From Talpa occidentalis (Eukaryota; Chordata; Mammalia; Eulipotyphla; Talpidae), in the NCBI RefSeq assembly GCF_014898055.3, contig NW_023601543.1, positions 14,097,314 to 14,161,313 on the forward strand: a stretch of DNA of 64,000 nt, written 5' to 3'. Under the pieces are notes generated by a model. That model was not told the DNA's origin and did no database searches. It worked only from the letters and a program-made list of their open reading frames with translations. The position numbers were made by a program, and so were the translations under genes. This document shows, one piece after another, positions 10,917-23,300 of the stretch; position 1 is the stretch's first letter, and each line of letters begins with the position of its first letter.

Positions 10917-13900
10917 CTGTGTAAAGAAAAAGACATAGCTAAGGGCAGGTGCAGAACCGTGAACCTGAAAACAGGTTGCACTGAATGTTCAGGATGCTAG
11001 AGGAACATCTAGAGGATGGATTTTCCAGCAACCCTGGGCTCACAGAGAGAGGGTGACATGAAACACTTTACCTGGTGCGCAGGCGGGGCCACTTCTTCCA
11101 CTCTATGGCCAGCACCACACCCAAGGCTACGACAACTACCACGATCAGGCTACTTCGGACAATGTTACCCACAGTGCACTCCTGAGCAGCAGGTCCTGTG
11201 GTGAAAAAGAGCCGCTGACAGTGCCTCCAAGGTGGGCACATAGACATTCCCCTCAGCCTCCTGTTGCCCCCTCATCTGGCCTCCTCCAGGGTTCACTTGG
11301 GGATCATGTCTTGAGGCCATAGAGAGGGTGCTCTGTGGCAGTGCTTAGGCTGAGGCAGAAGCAGCCTTCCCTTTTGCGAGGTGGGAGACTTTGACAGCAT
11401 CCTATTGGCTATCTCTGAGTGAGTCTGAGGCCCCTCCCACCCCCATCGTTAGGAGAAAGATGACCAAACTTGCGGTCTCACTCCAAGGGGTTCCCCCCTC
11501 CATATCTGGGCTGTCCCCGTGGGGACTGTCCCTGGGATCCCAAGTGAGTCATTCCAGGACCATAGAGGGATTGTCCTCTCACCTGCTGCCCCCACCAACT
11601 CCAGAGGCTCACTGGGCTCCGACCAGATATCAGGGTAGGCCTGCAGGCGGTAGCTGCAGCTGTAGTTTCCAATGCCCTTTCCCTCTACGTTGTTGATGAC
11701 AAAATCTCCGTCCTCTGAGAACTGCTGAGGTGCTGCTTCTCCTTCATGCTCCAGGACAAACTCAACTCCCGGCAGGGGTCCTCGGCACTGCAGGGTGATG
11801 TCCTTCCCCAGTTTGAACACGGTGTTGGGCCAGGCCGACAGGGAGGGTTTAGGGGGCTTATCTGGAACCAACCAGGAGGTAGAGTTAGAAGTGACCCTGA
11901 ACACCACTTTTTCTCCCATTGATGACTAGAGACTGAAAAAGTATAAAATGTAGACTCTGAGTCCTCCGGGGCCTTACCAGTCACCCAGATCTCCAGGGAG
12001 TCACTGTGATTGGAAGCTGCAAAGGGAGCAGAATCCAAGTAGTAAACACAGCTATAGATGCCAGAGTCTTCGCCTCTCAGCGCGGGCATCCAGAAGTCAG
12101 CCCTGTACCCTCCTGGCCGCTGTTGCTCTAAGGGTTCCTGAGTACCCTCCTTCAACAGGACAAATGTTGAGTCTGGCAGTTCCCCTTGACACTGAAGAGT
12201 CATGTTTTCTCCAGGGGCCACCATGGGACCAGGCTGGGCTAATAGGCTGGGTTTGGGGAGCAAACCTGAAAGAAATTAACTCCTAGTCAGAGAGAGGGGA
12301 CCGCTTTCCAGTGTATTACCCGGAGTCTCTGTTCAGCGAAGGAGAAAGACCGCTGCTTGCCTTTACTGGAGCTCTTCGGAAACCGGCTCCCATGCACCAG
12401 TCTAGTCCCTCCTTTCTGCACTGCCACGCCCACCAGAGCACCTTCCCCTCACCTGTGACTATGAGTTCCAGAGTGTTGCTACGCTGTATCTTGATAGGGC
12501 TGGTCCAGTCAGGGTGGTAGCAACAGCTGTAACGCCCGATGCTAGCACCAGATATATTGGTGATGGAGAAGGAGCCGTCATTACTAGTGGATCCCCAGAG
12601 CTGCAGTGAAGTGGCTTCTTTTTCCTTGTGCAGAATGTACCCTACTCCGTGGACTGGCCCTTGGCACCACAGAGTAACATTCTGCCCCATTGGGACCACG
12701 GAACTGGGTTCAGCAAACAACCACGGCTTGGGGAATGTGTCTAGGAAGAGACCACAGATGTAAAGTGCAAGTAGGGAGACATCACTCACCGAGCGAGGCC
12801 TTTGTCTTTCTTTGTGTCCAGTCGTTCCTGAGAGGGAATCTCCGCCCAAACCCCTACTCCAGGACAGTCTACCCCACTCCTCTGTCTTGTCTGTCCTCAC
12901 CTGTCACCCAGATCATAATGGGCATGCTCAGATGTGATCCCCGATTTGACATGGTTGTCTCATAGTAGACACAGCTGTAGTTCCCAGAATCCTCTACTCC
13001 AGCAGCGTGCAGCAGGAAGTCAGCTGAGCTTCCCGGGGCGCTCTGGAACTGTAAGGGAACCTTGATTCCCTCCTGCAAGAGGGCGAACCTCATGCCCTGG
13101 AAAGGCCCTTGACAGCGCAGGGTCACGTTCTTCCCAGGAAGCACCACAGGACCGGGCTGTGCCAGGAGAGTGGGTTTGGGGTAGAATTCTGAAATTGAAG
13201 AGACCACAACATGAAAGAAGCCTGTCCCCCACGCCCTGTACTTTGCTTTTTTAAATGTTATTGTCAGAAACATACATGTTTATGTCGACAAATTTTAAAT
13301 GCAGAATAAACCCAATGAAGAAATTACAATTTTGCCATTCAAAAATAATCACGTTTTTGTATCTCTTTCCCAATTGTTATTTGTATACATACTCATGACC
13401 TTACAGCTGTAACTAGTTACATAATTGGACTCCTGCCACATGCACAATTGTGCGTATTTTTCACTTAACTTTATTTGTGAACGTTTTCCGGTGATATTAA
13501 GCAGCCTTTGGAAACTATCATTTGTAATGGCTACACAGTCTATAGCTGCCCTTTCCAGGTCTTGTCTCTGAGGGCCATCCAACCCACCAATCTCTGCCAG
13601 CTGAGCTAAAGAAAAAGTGGACACTGAACCTAAAACTCAAGGCCAAGCCACAAAAGGATTTCAGAAACAGGCGAGGTGAGCATGGCTGTGGGGATCGGAC
13701 ACCCCATCACCCTCACTTTTCTTCCCAGAAATGAATTCCCTGCCCGCGCCCTGCCCTTTGTCTCTGCTCCATGTAATAATGATAATATCAGCAGCTGCCT
13801 CCCGGGGCCTGTTGCCGACGTGCCTGCTGGGCACTAGCCTAAGCACATTCCCCTCGTTGCTTAGAAAGGAACACTTCTTCCCTCCAGCTGACACCCCTCC

Positions 13901-16900
13901 GCCCTCTGTCCCGGGGTCTGTAACCTCTACCTGGCTTCTCCCCCTCCTGACCTGTGACCACGAGCTCCACAGGGTCGCTGGGCTCGGACCAGATGGCAAA
14001 ATCGTAGTAGCGACAGCTGTAATTCCCTCCATCTCCAATGCCAGCCGAAATGATCAGAAAGTGGGCCGCGCTGGCGCCGGGGCTTGCCCAGGACCTGTCA
14101 CTGGACGCGACTTCGCTTCCATCCTTGTAAAGAATAAAGCTCATGTGCTGGTGGGGAGTGGAGCAATTGAAAGTCACTCGAGCGCCAGGAGTGACCACAG
14201 GGCTGGCCCATGTCTTGAAGAAGGGCTTGGGGTACATTTCTAAGAGGCAGAAAACCAAGCACAAGACAAATCCAAACTAAGAGGGGGAAAAAAGCAGAGG
14301 CGAGAGCCAACTTTGGTTCTAGGAGCTACTTTGCTTTCCATACGATTTCATTCAGAAGCAGGCGAATTTAGAAACTCAAAGGCGAATCTTTAAATCCACT
14401 TAACAGGTGAACTTTTCACACAGGGACCCCCGCCCCCACCCCTCACCTCCTCCAGGGAACCCTCAGGGTGGCCAGGTTGGCAGCGGAGGCTGGCTAAAGA
14501 GCACTGTGGCCCGTTTGGACTGGAAGGGGAAAAGGTACCTGTTCCGCCTCCCTCGAGTATTTGTTCTATAACTAAATGAGATAATTGATATGAAAATAAT
14601 TAGAAAAATTAAATCACCCTCCACAAAGCCCAGCTATTAATAACGATTATGGCTATTAATATCGTGCAGCCAGAGGCCCTGGCACTCCCAGTGCCACGCC
14701 TGCCTGGCTCTAAGATTGGACACAAGCTCCTAGGACCAGCAGCAAAGTTTGCTGAGAGGAGAGGAGTGTCTGACCCCGAGTGCTGCCTGCCAGGCCTCCC
14801 TCTCACATGCTTTTCAGCTCTACCTTTTATGAGCAGCTGCAGGGGCTCGCTGGGCGCAGACCACTGGAAGGGGCTCGTTTCCGTGTGAGTGCGGCAGCTG
14901 TAATTGCCTTCGTCTTTATCCTCCATTCTTTGGATCGTAAAGAAGGCTTCTCTCCCGACAGCACCAAGTTGCTGGACGGGTTCCCGCACCCCCTCCTTAT
15001 ACAGAGCAAACCCCAAGCCTGCCAGCCATCCTTTGCACCGGATCTGCAGCTCCCGACCCCGAATTGGGGGAGAAGCAGAAATGACAGGTTTGGGGAGGAT
15101 GTCTGGAAAACACGATAGGGTGGAAAAGGAGTGTGAAGTTTGGAGGTGCCCAGATGGGTCCCTTGCAGTAGCTTTGTCAGCAAAAAAAAAAAAAACAACT
15201 CCATTCTGGACTGGCCTTTGGCTTTCCTCGCCAGTATCCTCTCGCTCGCTCCCCTCCCCTCCCCCACCCGCACCCCCTCTCTCCCACAGGCAGTAGGAAC
15301 CCCGGGGGCTCCAGGCCTTTGTGCATTCTCGCAAGCCCAGGAAGAGTGGCGGAGTCCCAGGGGGCCCCGGAGATCACTCCTCCGGGAGGACCCTCTGCCT
15401 TTTCTTACCTGTCCCCACCAGTTCAAGTGCCTCGCTGGGTTCCGACACAGCCATCTCCTCCCATGAATGGCAGTGGTAACTCCCGGTGTGGCTCTGGGTC
15501 AGGGCGCCAAGCGGGAAGGCAGCCCGAACCTGCTCTGAGGCCGGCCGAGTGGCGATCCACCCCGTCCCGTCCTTCAGTAACACAAACTCCTTAGTTGAGC
15601 CAGACGGGCTTCTGCACCAGAGGGTTAAGTTCTTCCACGGGGCCAGAGGGAAGTTGGTCTCTGCCCACAGCTCAGGCTTAGGGGTTGGCATGATTATTTC
15701 TAGAAACAGCAGAGTTAATGAAACCATCCTTCTTCCTCCTTCCCCCTCCCCCTTCCCTTGTCCTTGAACCCCCTACCCAGAGCGCATGGCCCACCTCCCC
15801 TTTCAACTCAAATCCAAACTATTTCTTTTCTTCCGCAGGTGCTGGGGAGAGAGGAAGCGGGTGTCTCAGCTAAGCTTCAGAAAAGTGCAAAAGCTGGGGT
15901 TGGGGGGGGCGGTTGGATTTTACAGCCAGAAAAGCAGAGTTGGAGGCTGAATTTTGCTAGCAGTTCCAGCAAGTGCCCCTTCCTGGCTGTCCTTCCCTCC
16001 CAACCAGTCACTCCCTGGCCACTGACACTGACACTCTGTAGTTATTTCGGATCTCCAGGGAGGAATGTCCCAGTCTGGAGCAGGAAAAACTCACCAGTCT
16101 CTTCTGTCAATACCCCACTGCACAGTCCTGCAAAAGAAATTGCTGCCAGGGCTGTGTCTCCTCTCCCCGGGCTCCTGCCCAGGCCCCTTCCCCACCCCCT
16201 TGCACTCACCACAGCAGAGCAGGGCTGTGACTATGAAGAGCATGGTGACCCCTTGAGCTGTGCCCAGCAACCAGGCTTCTCTAGCGAGACCAGAAAAGAG
16301 AAGAGAGGAGTTGCTGGGATTAGGGGGAGGGCGGAGAGAAGGGGGCGGCAATTTATGTCATTGGCTTACTCACCACCCAATGGGGACTGGATATGGCCAG
16401 GATAATGGGATATAATCTTTTCTGACATCGATGACTTTTCTTTTTGAGGGCCTCACCACCTACAGACCTCTTGCTCTCTCATGACCTGCGTGCCCTGCCC
16501 CTCCCCTCCCCAGTCTATATCATATGTCAGCTCCCCATGGCCCCTGATTAGGCTGTTGCTGGAATTGAGACGTCAGATACGAAAATGCTTTTGTACCTCC
16601 AGCTCTCAGAACCCCTGGAGTTCAGTGTGATCGGCAGCTCTGGGTGGTAGATGTGGGGGTGGAGGGAGAAATCTTGACTGTTTCTCTGTCATCAAGTTTA
16701 AGTTTGGAAGCAGTTTTTATTATGGCAGTATTGGTCCTCAGACCTACCCGCCTCACCTGCCTTTGTTATGGGAGGGTTGCCTTGGCAGCAGAGGTGCATT
16801 ACCAGAGGGTTGTCAGTGCTGAGCTGCGCTTGTCAGAGAGTGGGCTCTCCCTATTGCCACCCAGATTATTACTACAAATGTGCAGCAGCTTTGGATTTTG

Positions 16901-17275
16901 CATCCCGAGGAATTAGATGATGTTAAGCCAAAATCCATTTCCACTCTATACTTAGAAAACACTGACCCTCCTTCCTGGTCCAGAGAAGGTGCGTTCCAAG
17001 CTGCATTCTCTGAACTCTGGTTTCTGAGCTCCTTCTCTGATGCAGTGGTTCTGGACTACGGTGGGCCACTTGAAACTATATTTTCCCCCTAATTTCTGGC
17101 TTGGAGATGACCCCAGTGTGGGTGGGACTAGGAATAGATTCTGCAGACAAATGGAACTTGACTCCCATGGCAATTTTTTGAAAATTCAAAGGGTGGTGTT
17201 TTTTGTGGAAGGCTTAGGTAGCTCCCTTCTGTTACCCAAGTGCTCTGCCCCTCAGGTCCTGGTGCAAAACACAAA

Positions 17276-17309
<34 letters not shown>

Positions 17310-20300
17310 ATCATAGTCCTCGTCCATTGTGTATTGAATATGCCCACACACACAAAGGCTTATGATCACAGTGGGGGTGGGTACAGCCAGGAACAGAGGG
17401 CAGGAGAAGCAAACAAGGTATTCAGACCCTAAGGCCCCCACCAGGGCAGAAGCTGCCATTTTCTCCCTCATTTTCAAATAGAATCACCTGAGCATGGCCA
17501 TGGAGGGAAAGGGAAAATGGGCCAGTGGCTAGAAAAAGATGGAAGGAAATGGTGGGAGGCCCTGTTAGGCTTGCCACTGCATTTTGTGAGTCAGAAGAAG
17601 GAGTCTGCTTCCCTGGTCCCATCCATGGCTTCATCACATGCCCATCCAGGTCAAGAGTATATCCTCAGACTGCTGTGCGCAGGCGCTTGGAAGCCAAAGT
17701 GGCAGAGAAACTGGCTCTTTGGCAATGAGGATAGACCATGGGGCTCCCTAGTCTCTGAGAGTTGGGGTACAGGGTGAAAAACTGGGATGGGAGTTGGATA
17801 ATAACCCAGAAGACAGGGTAGCGTGTCTTCGTACAAGAAGAAACATTCAGACCAAATTCATGTGGGTGATATCAATCATCTCTGAGGGGCAGCGTGATTT
17901 GTGGGGCGATTTAGCCACCTTCCTGGGGGTATCAGTGAATGAAGTTCTGACTATTTCTTCACCCTCAGAGAATAGAGTTTCTCCAGCTTGGGTGCTGATC
18001 TCTCTGTGTGGTGAAAAAGAAATGGGTGGGATGAGAAGTCTTGTCTGCTAAGCCCGGAGGGTGGGGGATGCAAAGGGTGTGTCCCTGTGACTTGTCTCAA
18101 ATGGAGTATTACCCACCCCTGAATTTCTGGACAGCCCCAACTCAGCTAGATTGAGGAACAGAAAAGTTACCTGATTCTGAGTCTCCGACACTTCCACCTT
18201 ATCCACAATACCACCGAGAGCAGGGCAACAAGCTGGATGATTAAGGACAACCTGATGGCTTCATTCAGAACGTAATTCCAGGTGAGCAACCCTGTGGCCA
18301 GAGAAGACCAGAAGAAGCAGGGGCAAAGGAACACATTCATGGGGGTTGGGGTGGGGAGGGAGTGGCTGGTTACTAAGAGTGAAGGAAGATGAGGCAGAAG
18401 CAGCCTTTTCCACAGAGAATGAGCGTCTTGGAAGTATGCTGCTCACTGCCTTTCAGTGAGTGTGAGGCGCCTATACCTGAAGGGTCCCCAAGCCCAAGGG
18501 GCCTGGCTTTTAAGCCCTGACTCCCCACTCCATATCTTTCTGGCCACTGCTTAGGAATCCCAGGGACATCGAAGCTAAAGCCATGCAGGAGTGTCCTTAA
18601 GAAGAGTTTTCCTCTCACCTGCTGGTCGCAACAGCTTCAGAGGCTCACAGTGGTGTGACCAGATGTCAGGGTGTGACTGTACGCGACAGCTGCAGCTGTA
18701 GGTCCCTGTGCTTTTCCCTTCAACTTTACTGATGACGAAGTCTCCTTTCACTGAGAACTTCTGGAATGTTGTTCTTTCTCCCCATTGCAGAGGAAATTCA
18801 AGTATTGGAAGAGGCACTCGGCACGGAAGCAGGATGGCCTTTCCTAGCTTGAACATTTTGCTAGGCCAGGTACATCTAGAGGGCTTGGGGGGCTTATCTA
18901 CAACTAATGCAGAGAGCAGAGTTAGTAGTGACCTTGAACTGAGTACCTCTTTTCCCCCCCACAAATGTTTCTCAGCTCCTTATTTGGGCTTCTCTCCCTT
19001 TCCAGTTCACTATAGCAGTGGCTTCAGAATTGACTGCATTAGAACCCCTTGTCACATTCTTTGGTGCCCTAACAGCCTTCAATCTGGAAGACCTCATACT
19101 TCTAAGTTTCCCCTGATCTTAAGGAAAATAAATTTTCAGGAGTCACAATAGGTCTGAGCCATGCTGGGCAGCAAAGCTTTAGTAATAATCCTGGGAGAGA
19201 AGGTACCTAATGTCTTTCTAGAAAATTCTCCACTGCTCTCCTAGCATGGACTTTCCTTGACTCATTACTTCAAGAGGGAACAGGACCACTAGCTCCTTCT
19301 TAGAACACTGTAATAATAAAAACAGACAACTACAGTTGTTAGCACTTGCCTAAAACCACAAACTCCACAGTCTTGTGTGATGTCATCCTGATGGAGGTCT
19401 TCCAGGAGAGGAGACAGCGGCAACTACAGATACCAGCATCCCTGCAGGTCACATTGCTGAAGAAGAATGACTCCTTATCATCGATGTCTTCTTTTTTATG
19501 GAGTGCAGTTCCCACATCATCCATTGGCCCTCCACACCACACGCTCATGTTCTGACCCATTTGGACCACAGGACTGGGCTGAGCAAGTAGCCAGGTCTCC
19601 TGGAAAGTGTCTAGGACAAGACCCAAAATACAAAGAGCTAGTAGTCTGACTTCCCCCTCCCACTCCTTAGCATTTGTTCCTCCTCTTCTTCCAGGCGACC
19701 CTTGGGAAACACCATCTTAAACCCAGCGGTACAAATTCTGTTCCCTTCCCCACTTGCAATATTAGATTGTCCAGGGGACCCAGAGCGAGTTGTATATCCT
19801 TATTCCCTAATATGCACCCCATGGCATCCCCCTCTCTTACCAGTTACCCAAATTTTCAGGATATCACTAAGCAGTGAAGCCCCGTATGACCCATCACAGT
19901 AAAAACAGGGGTAATGTCCAGCATTGTGGAATTTCAAAACCCAGAAGAAGAAATATACTTCATTTTTTATTGGCCTCTTGAGGTAAAGGGACTTCTCCAG
20001 GTCTTCAAATCTTATTAAAATAAAGTTCATTCCATAGATTGGCCCTTGGCACCTGAGATTCAGGCTTTCTCCGGGTGCCATGATGGGCCCAGGGTAAACT
20101 GTTAGAGTTGGTTTAGGATAGAGTCCTAAAAAGGGAAGAGATCTCAAATTAGAGGTAGGATGATTCTTCCCTATTATCTTCTGGTTTTATTTTCCTGTTT
20201 TCTTTCCACAGGAAGTGGTTGCTGAAGTTTATCCTCTGTTCCCTCTCCCTTCTTGAATCTCTGCTGCCTAGAGAAGGGAGCCAAGGGTAAGTTCTTATGT

Positions 20301-23300
20301 CCCTGCCCTCTTACTAGACTCTCTCAGCTTCACTGAGCTCTAACGGTGTGTATGGGTATGTATCAGTGAAATAGCTGTCTGTAATTCCTCAAAATGCCAA
20401 ATATAGTTCTTCCAACCACCCAAGAAACCAAACTTCTGAAAATAACTCTGATTCCATCCTTGTACAACATGTATTTCTGCAGCATTAAGGAGGGCTTTTG
20501 AACATATCAGCCTACATAAGAACTTACTTCCCTCAATAGATTGGAAAAAGTCAATAAGGAGGGTTTGGGCAGTAAGCCTGCACCCCGGGGAAATCTCTGA
20601 TAATGGGGCCACACGCTCGTTTCCATGTGTTGTTCCCCCAAGGAGACCGTACCACAAAGTAAATGTTGTTTCCCCCAAGGAGATTGTACCACAGAGTAAA
20701 GGGCAAACCTCACTCCCATATCACTCCTTTCTGTCTACCCCAAACCCAGATAGACCCAACTATTCATTATCAGAAGTACTAGCTCCATCATATGCTCACT
20801 GAGCATATAGGATGTCTGGGAAATCATTTAAATATGGAGATATACAAGTAAAAACATGGTTCCTCTTGATCAAAAGTTCATGGTCCAGTGGCAGATACCA
20901 GTGAAAGTGTGGAAGCATGTTTGTGCGTGTGTATGCTGGAAGGACATTCGTACAACAAACATCCATACACACAGTTCAACAGACAGTCCTTTGTTCTTTG
21001 ATTCTCAATAAAAAGCTATACTAATAAAATTAATATCTACCATTTATTGAGAACGTATATGCCAGGCACTGTACATATATTTTAGCAAATCCTCACAACA
21101 ACCCTGTGAGGTAGGCATTATCATTATATCAATTTTGCAAATCAGAAAACTGAGGCACAGAAAGGCATCATACAGTAGGTTGGATAGATAGAGTTATCCC
21201 ATGTTAGACTGGGGGAAACCAAGCACAGAGAGGTGAAGTGACTTGCTCAAGATCACACAGGAAGGCAGTGTCAGAGGGGGAAGTGGAAACCAGGATTACT
21301 GCTTCTAAGACCAGAGTATTTTGTGTAGCACCACAGCTTTCCCAAGCCTATTTAGCTTGATGTAGGAACTAAAGCATATGTTGCCAAATGTATCTAGAAG
21401 CATCCAGACCATGGGGTGAGGGAGCTGGGGCAGAGGTGTGTGTCTGGCACATGGACGTTTTAGAGAGCCTTCTGATGTGTCTAAAGCTTGGTGCTGCCTT
21501 ACCGGATCTATAGATGCAGAACTAAAAATAATATAGAAAGACATTTCTAAAATATGAACTCTTGCTTTCTTTGTCATTTGTTTTATCACCACCACTAACA
21601 ATTTGTTCTATCTTCCACACTTAAAATAATAATCACCGAAAGAATAAAATACACGTAAAAATTTTAAAACCAGTGTTAAGAGCAGTGGCAGTGCCTGGCA
21701 CATATGAGGTGCTCAATAAATATAGGCTGAGTGAATTGAACGCATGCATGATATTCAACAAGTAGAGAACAACAAAAGTGATGAACTGAAGCTGCTGGAC
21801 ATCGGGCAGGGCTCACTCACTACGTGATGGGCTCCCACACATCTGCCATAAGCATCGAGATGCTAATTTGCATCTCAGTGAAATGTCAAATGACTGGAAC
21901 TCATGGGTCATGCAGGGCCTAGGAAATGGCTGGCGGAAGTAAAGCCAGAAACCCTGGCTCATCCCACCATGATCCCGGGGACTGTGATCATCAGGCCCCA
22001 GCAGCCATAGCCACACCCACCCGCCACAATCAGCTTCAGGGGGTTGCTAGGCTCTGACCACAGGGTAGGGAGCATCTGGATATGAGTGCGGCACATGTAA
22101 ACTCCCTCGCTCTCAGGTGTCATGTTGGCAATGGAGAATATGGCCACTGTCCCGGTTGGTACTTGGTAATCCACGGGCTCTGCATATCCCTCTTTGAACA
22201 GCATGAATACCAAATCCTGCAGCCAACCATGGCAGAGGATATTAACATTACACCCAGGAAGAGGGGAGCTCTCATCCTGGATCCAGAAGATGGGCTTGGG
22301 CAGCTGGCCTGGAAGGAGATAATGAATTGGGATTCAGGTACAGCAAGGATAACGTTGCTCGGGAAGCAGCAGTGGAGAGCTGCGTCATCCTTATTTGCCA
22401 CCTTTCACACCCCATCTCTGGTGTGAAAGCCCCTGTGTTGCCCTCTTGATCTCTCCTAGAGCCTGTGTCCTCACTGCACATTGCCCATAGAAAGTAAGCT
22501 CTCTTAGTTGCAAATGCTGGGTGCTCCCATGTATTCATGCATGCATTTGAGGTAAACAAATGGCTGCTCTTGGAAGGCAAGTTTTAACCCTAAGAAGCTA
22601 AAGCTTATTCTTGAATAGCTACCTCTGTCTTCTTACCTGGTGCCTCCAACTCTAGAACTTTACTGGCCTCTGACCAGCCCGTCTCCCTCCAGTAGCGGCA
22701 TCTGTAGAGACCGGCATTGGACTTAGTCAGGGCACCTATGGGGAACGAAACTTGGAAGGTCTTGTAGGAAGGACGGATCCAGGTCATCTGTGTCTTATCC
22801 TTCAGCAGCAGGAACTTGCTTGACATCCCAGAGGGACTTTTGCACCAAAGCGTGATGTTCTGCCAAGGGGCCTGGGGGAAGTTGCTTTCTATCCACAGCT
22901 CCGGCTGAGCCTGCATTCCTGTCGTGGCCCAAAATCACAAAGATGTGAGCCGTCCACCCCCCTCCTTCCCATCTTGTGCCCCCACTCCTGTCCCTTAAAA
23001 TTCAACTGGATTCACCCTTTTTGTCTTCCTTTGGGAACAGGAGATTCTGCGTGTGGTGTGGGGGGGGGGGCGTGCACGCGGAGGGGAGGGGAGAGCCCCA
23101 GGATATCTGTTCAAGTCATCCCCGTGCTTTGGGGTATAATGTGCAAATATGGTTTCCTTTCCATCTGAGAAAAAGCTCTTTACTATTCTGTGGGAAACCA
23201 CATCATGAAGTGAGGGGTCTGATCCCAGGGAAAGATCTTTGGAGTGTCAGTGCCCTGCCTCCAGGGCCATGGGGACAGACCAATATCGCGGAGCCCTTAG

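Noticed and set aside
13349..13624. 91-codon minus-strand frame inside an IGSF1 intron
   Set aside because: It lacks Ig features, flanking splice sites and homology, and the phase-1 splice joins domain 8 to domain 9 cleanly without it.
14649..16405. Long plus-strand frames across the IGSF1 exons (112-215 codons)
   Set aside because: They are antisense shadows of the Ig exons, with no domain of their own and no splice logic.
18898..19349. Search for a relic partner of Ig domain 11 in the intron between domains 4 and 5
   Set aside because: The two-block model predicts one might lie here, but the minus strand shows no PKP opening, no paired cysteines and no usable internal splice pair.
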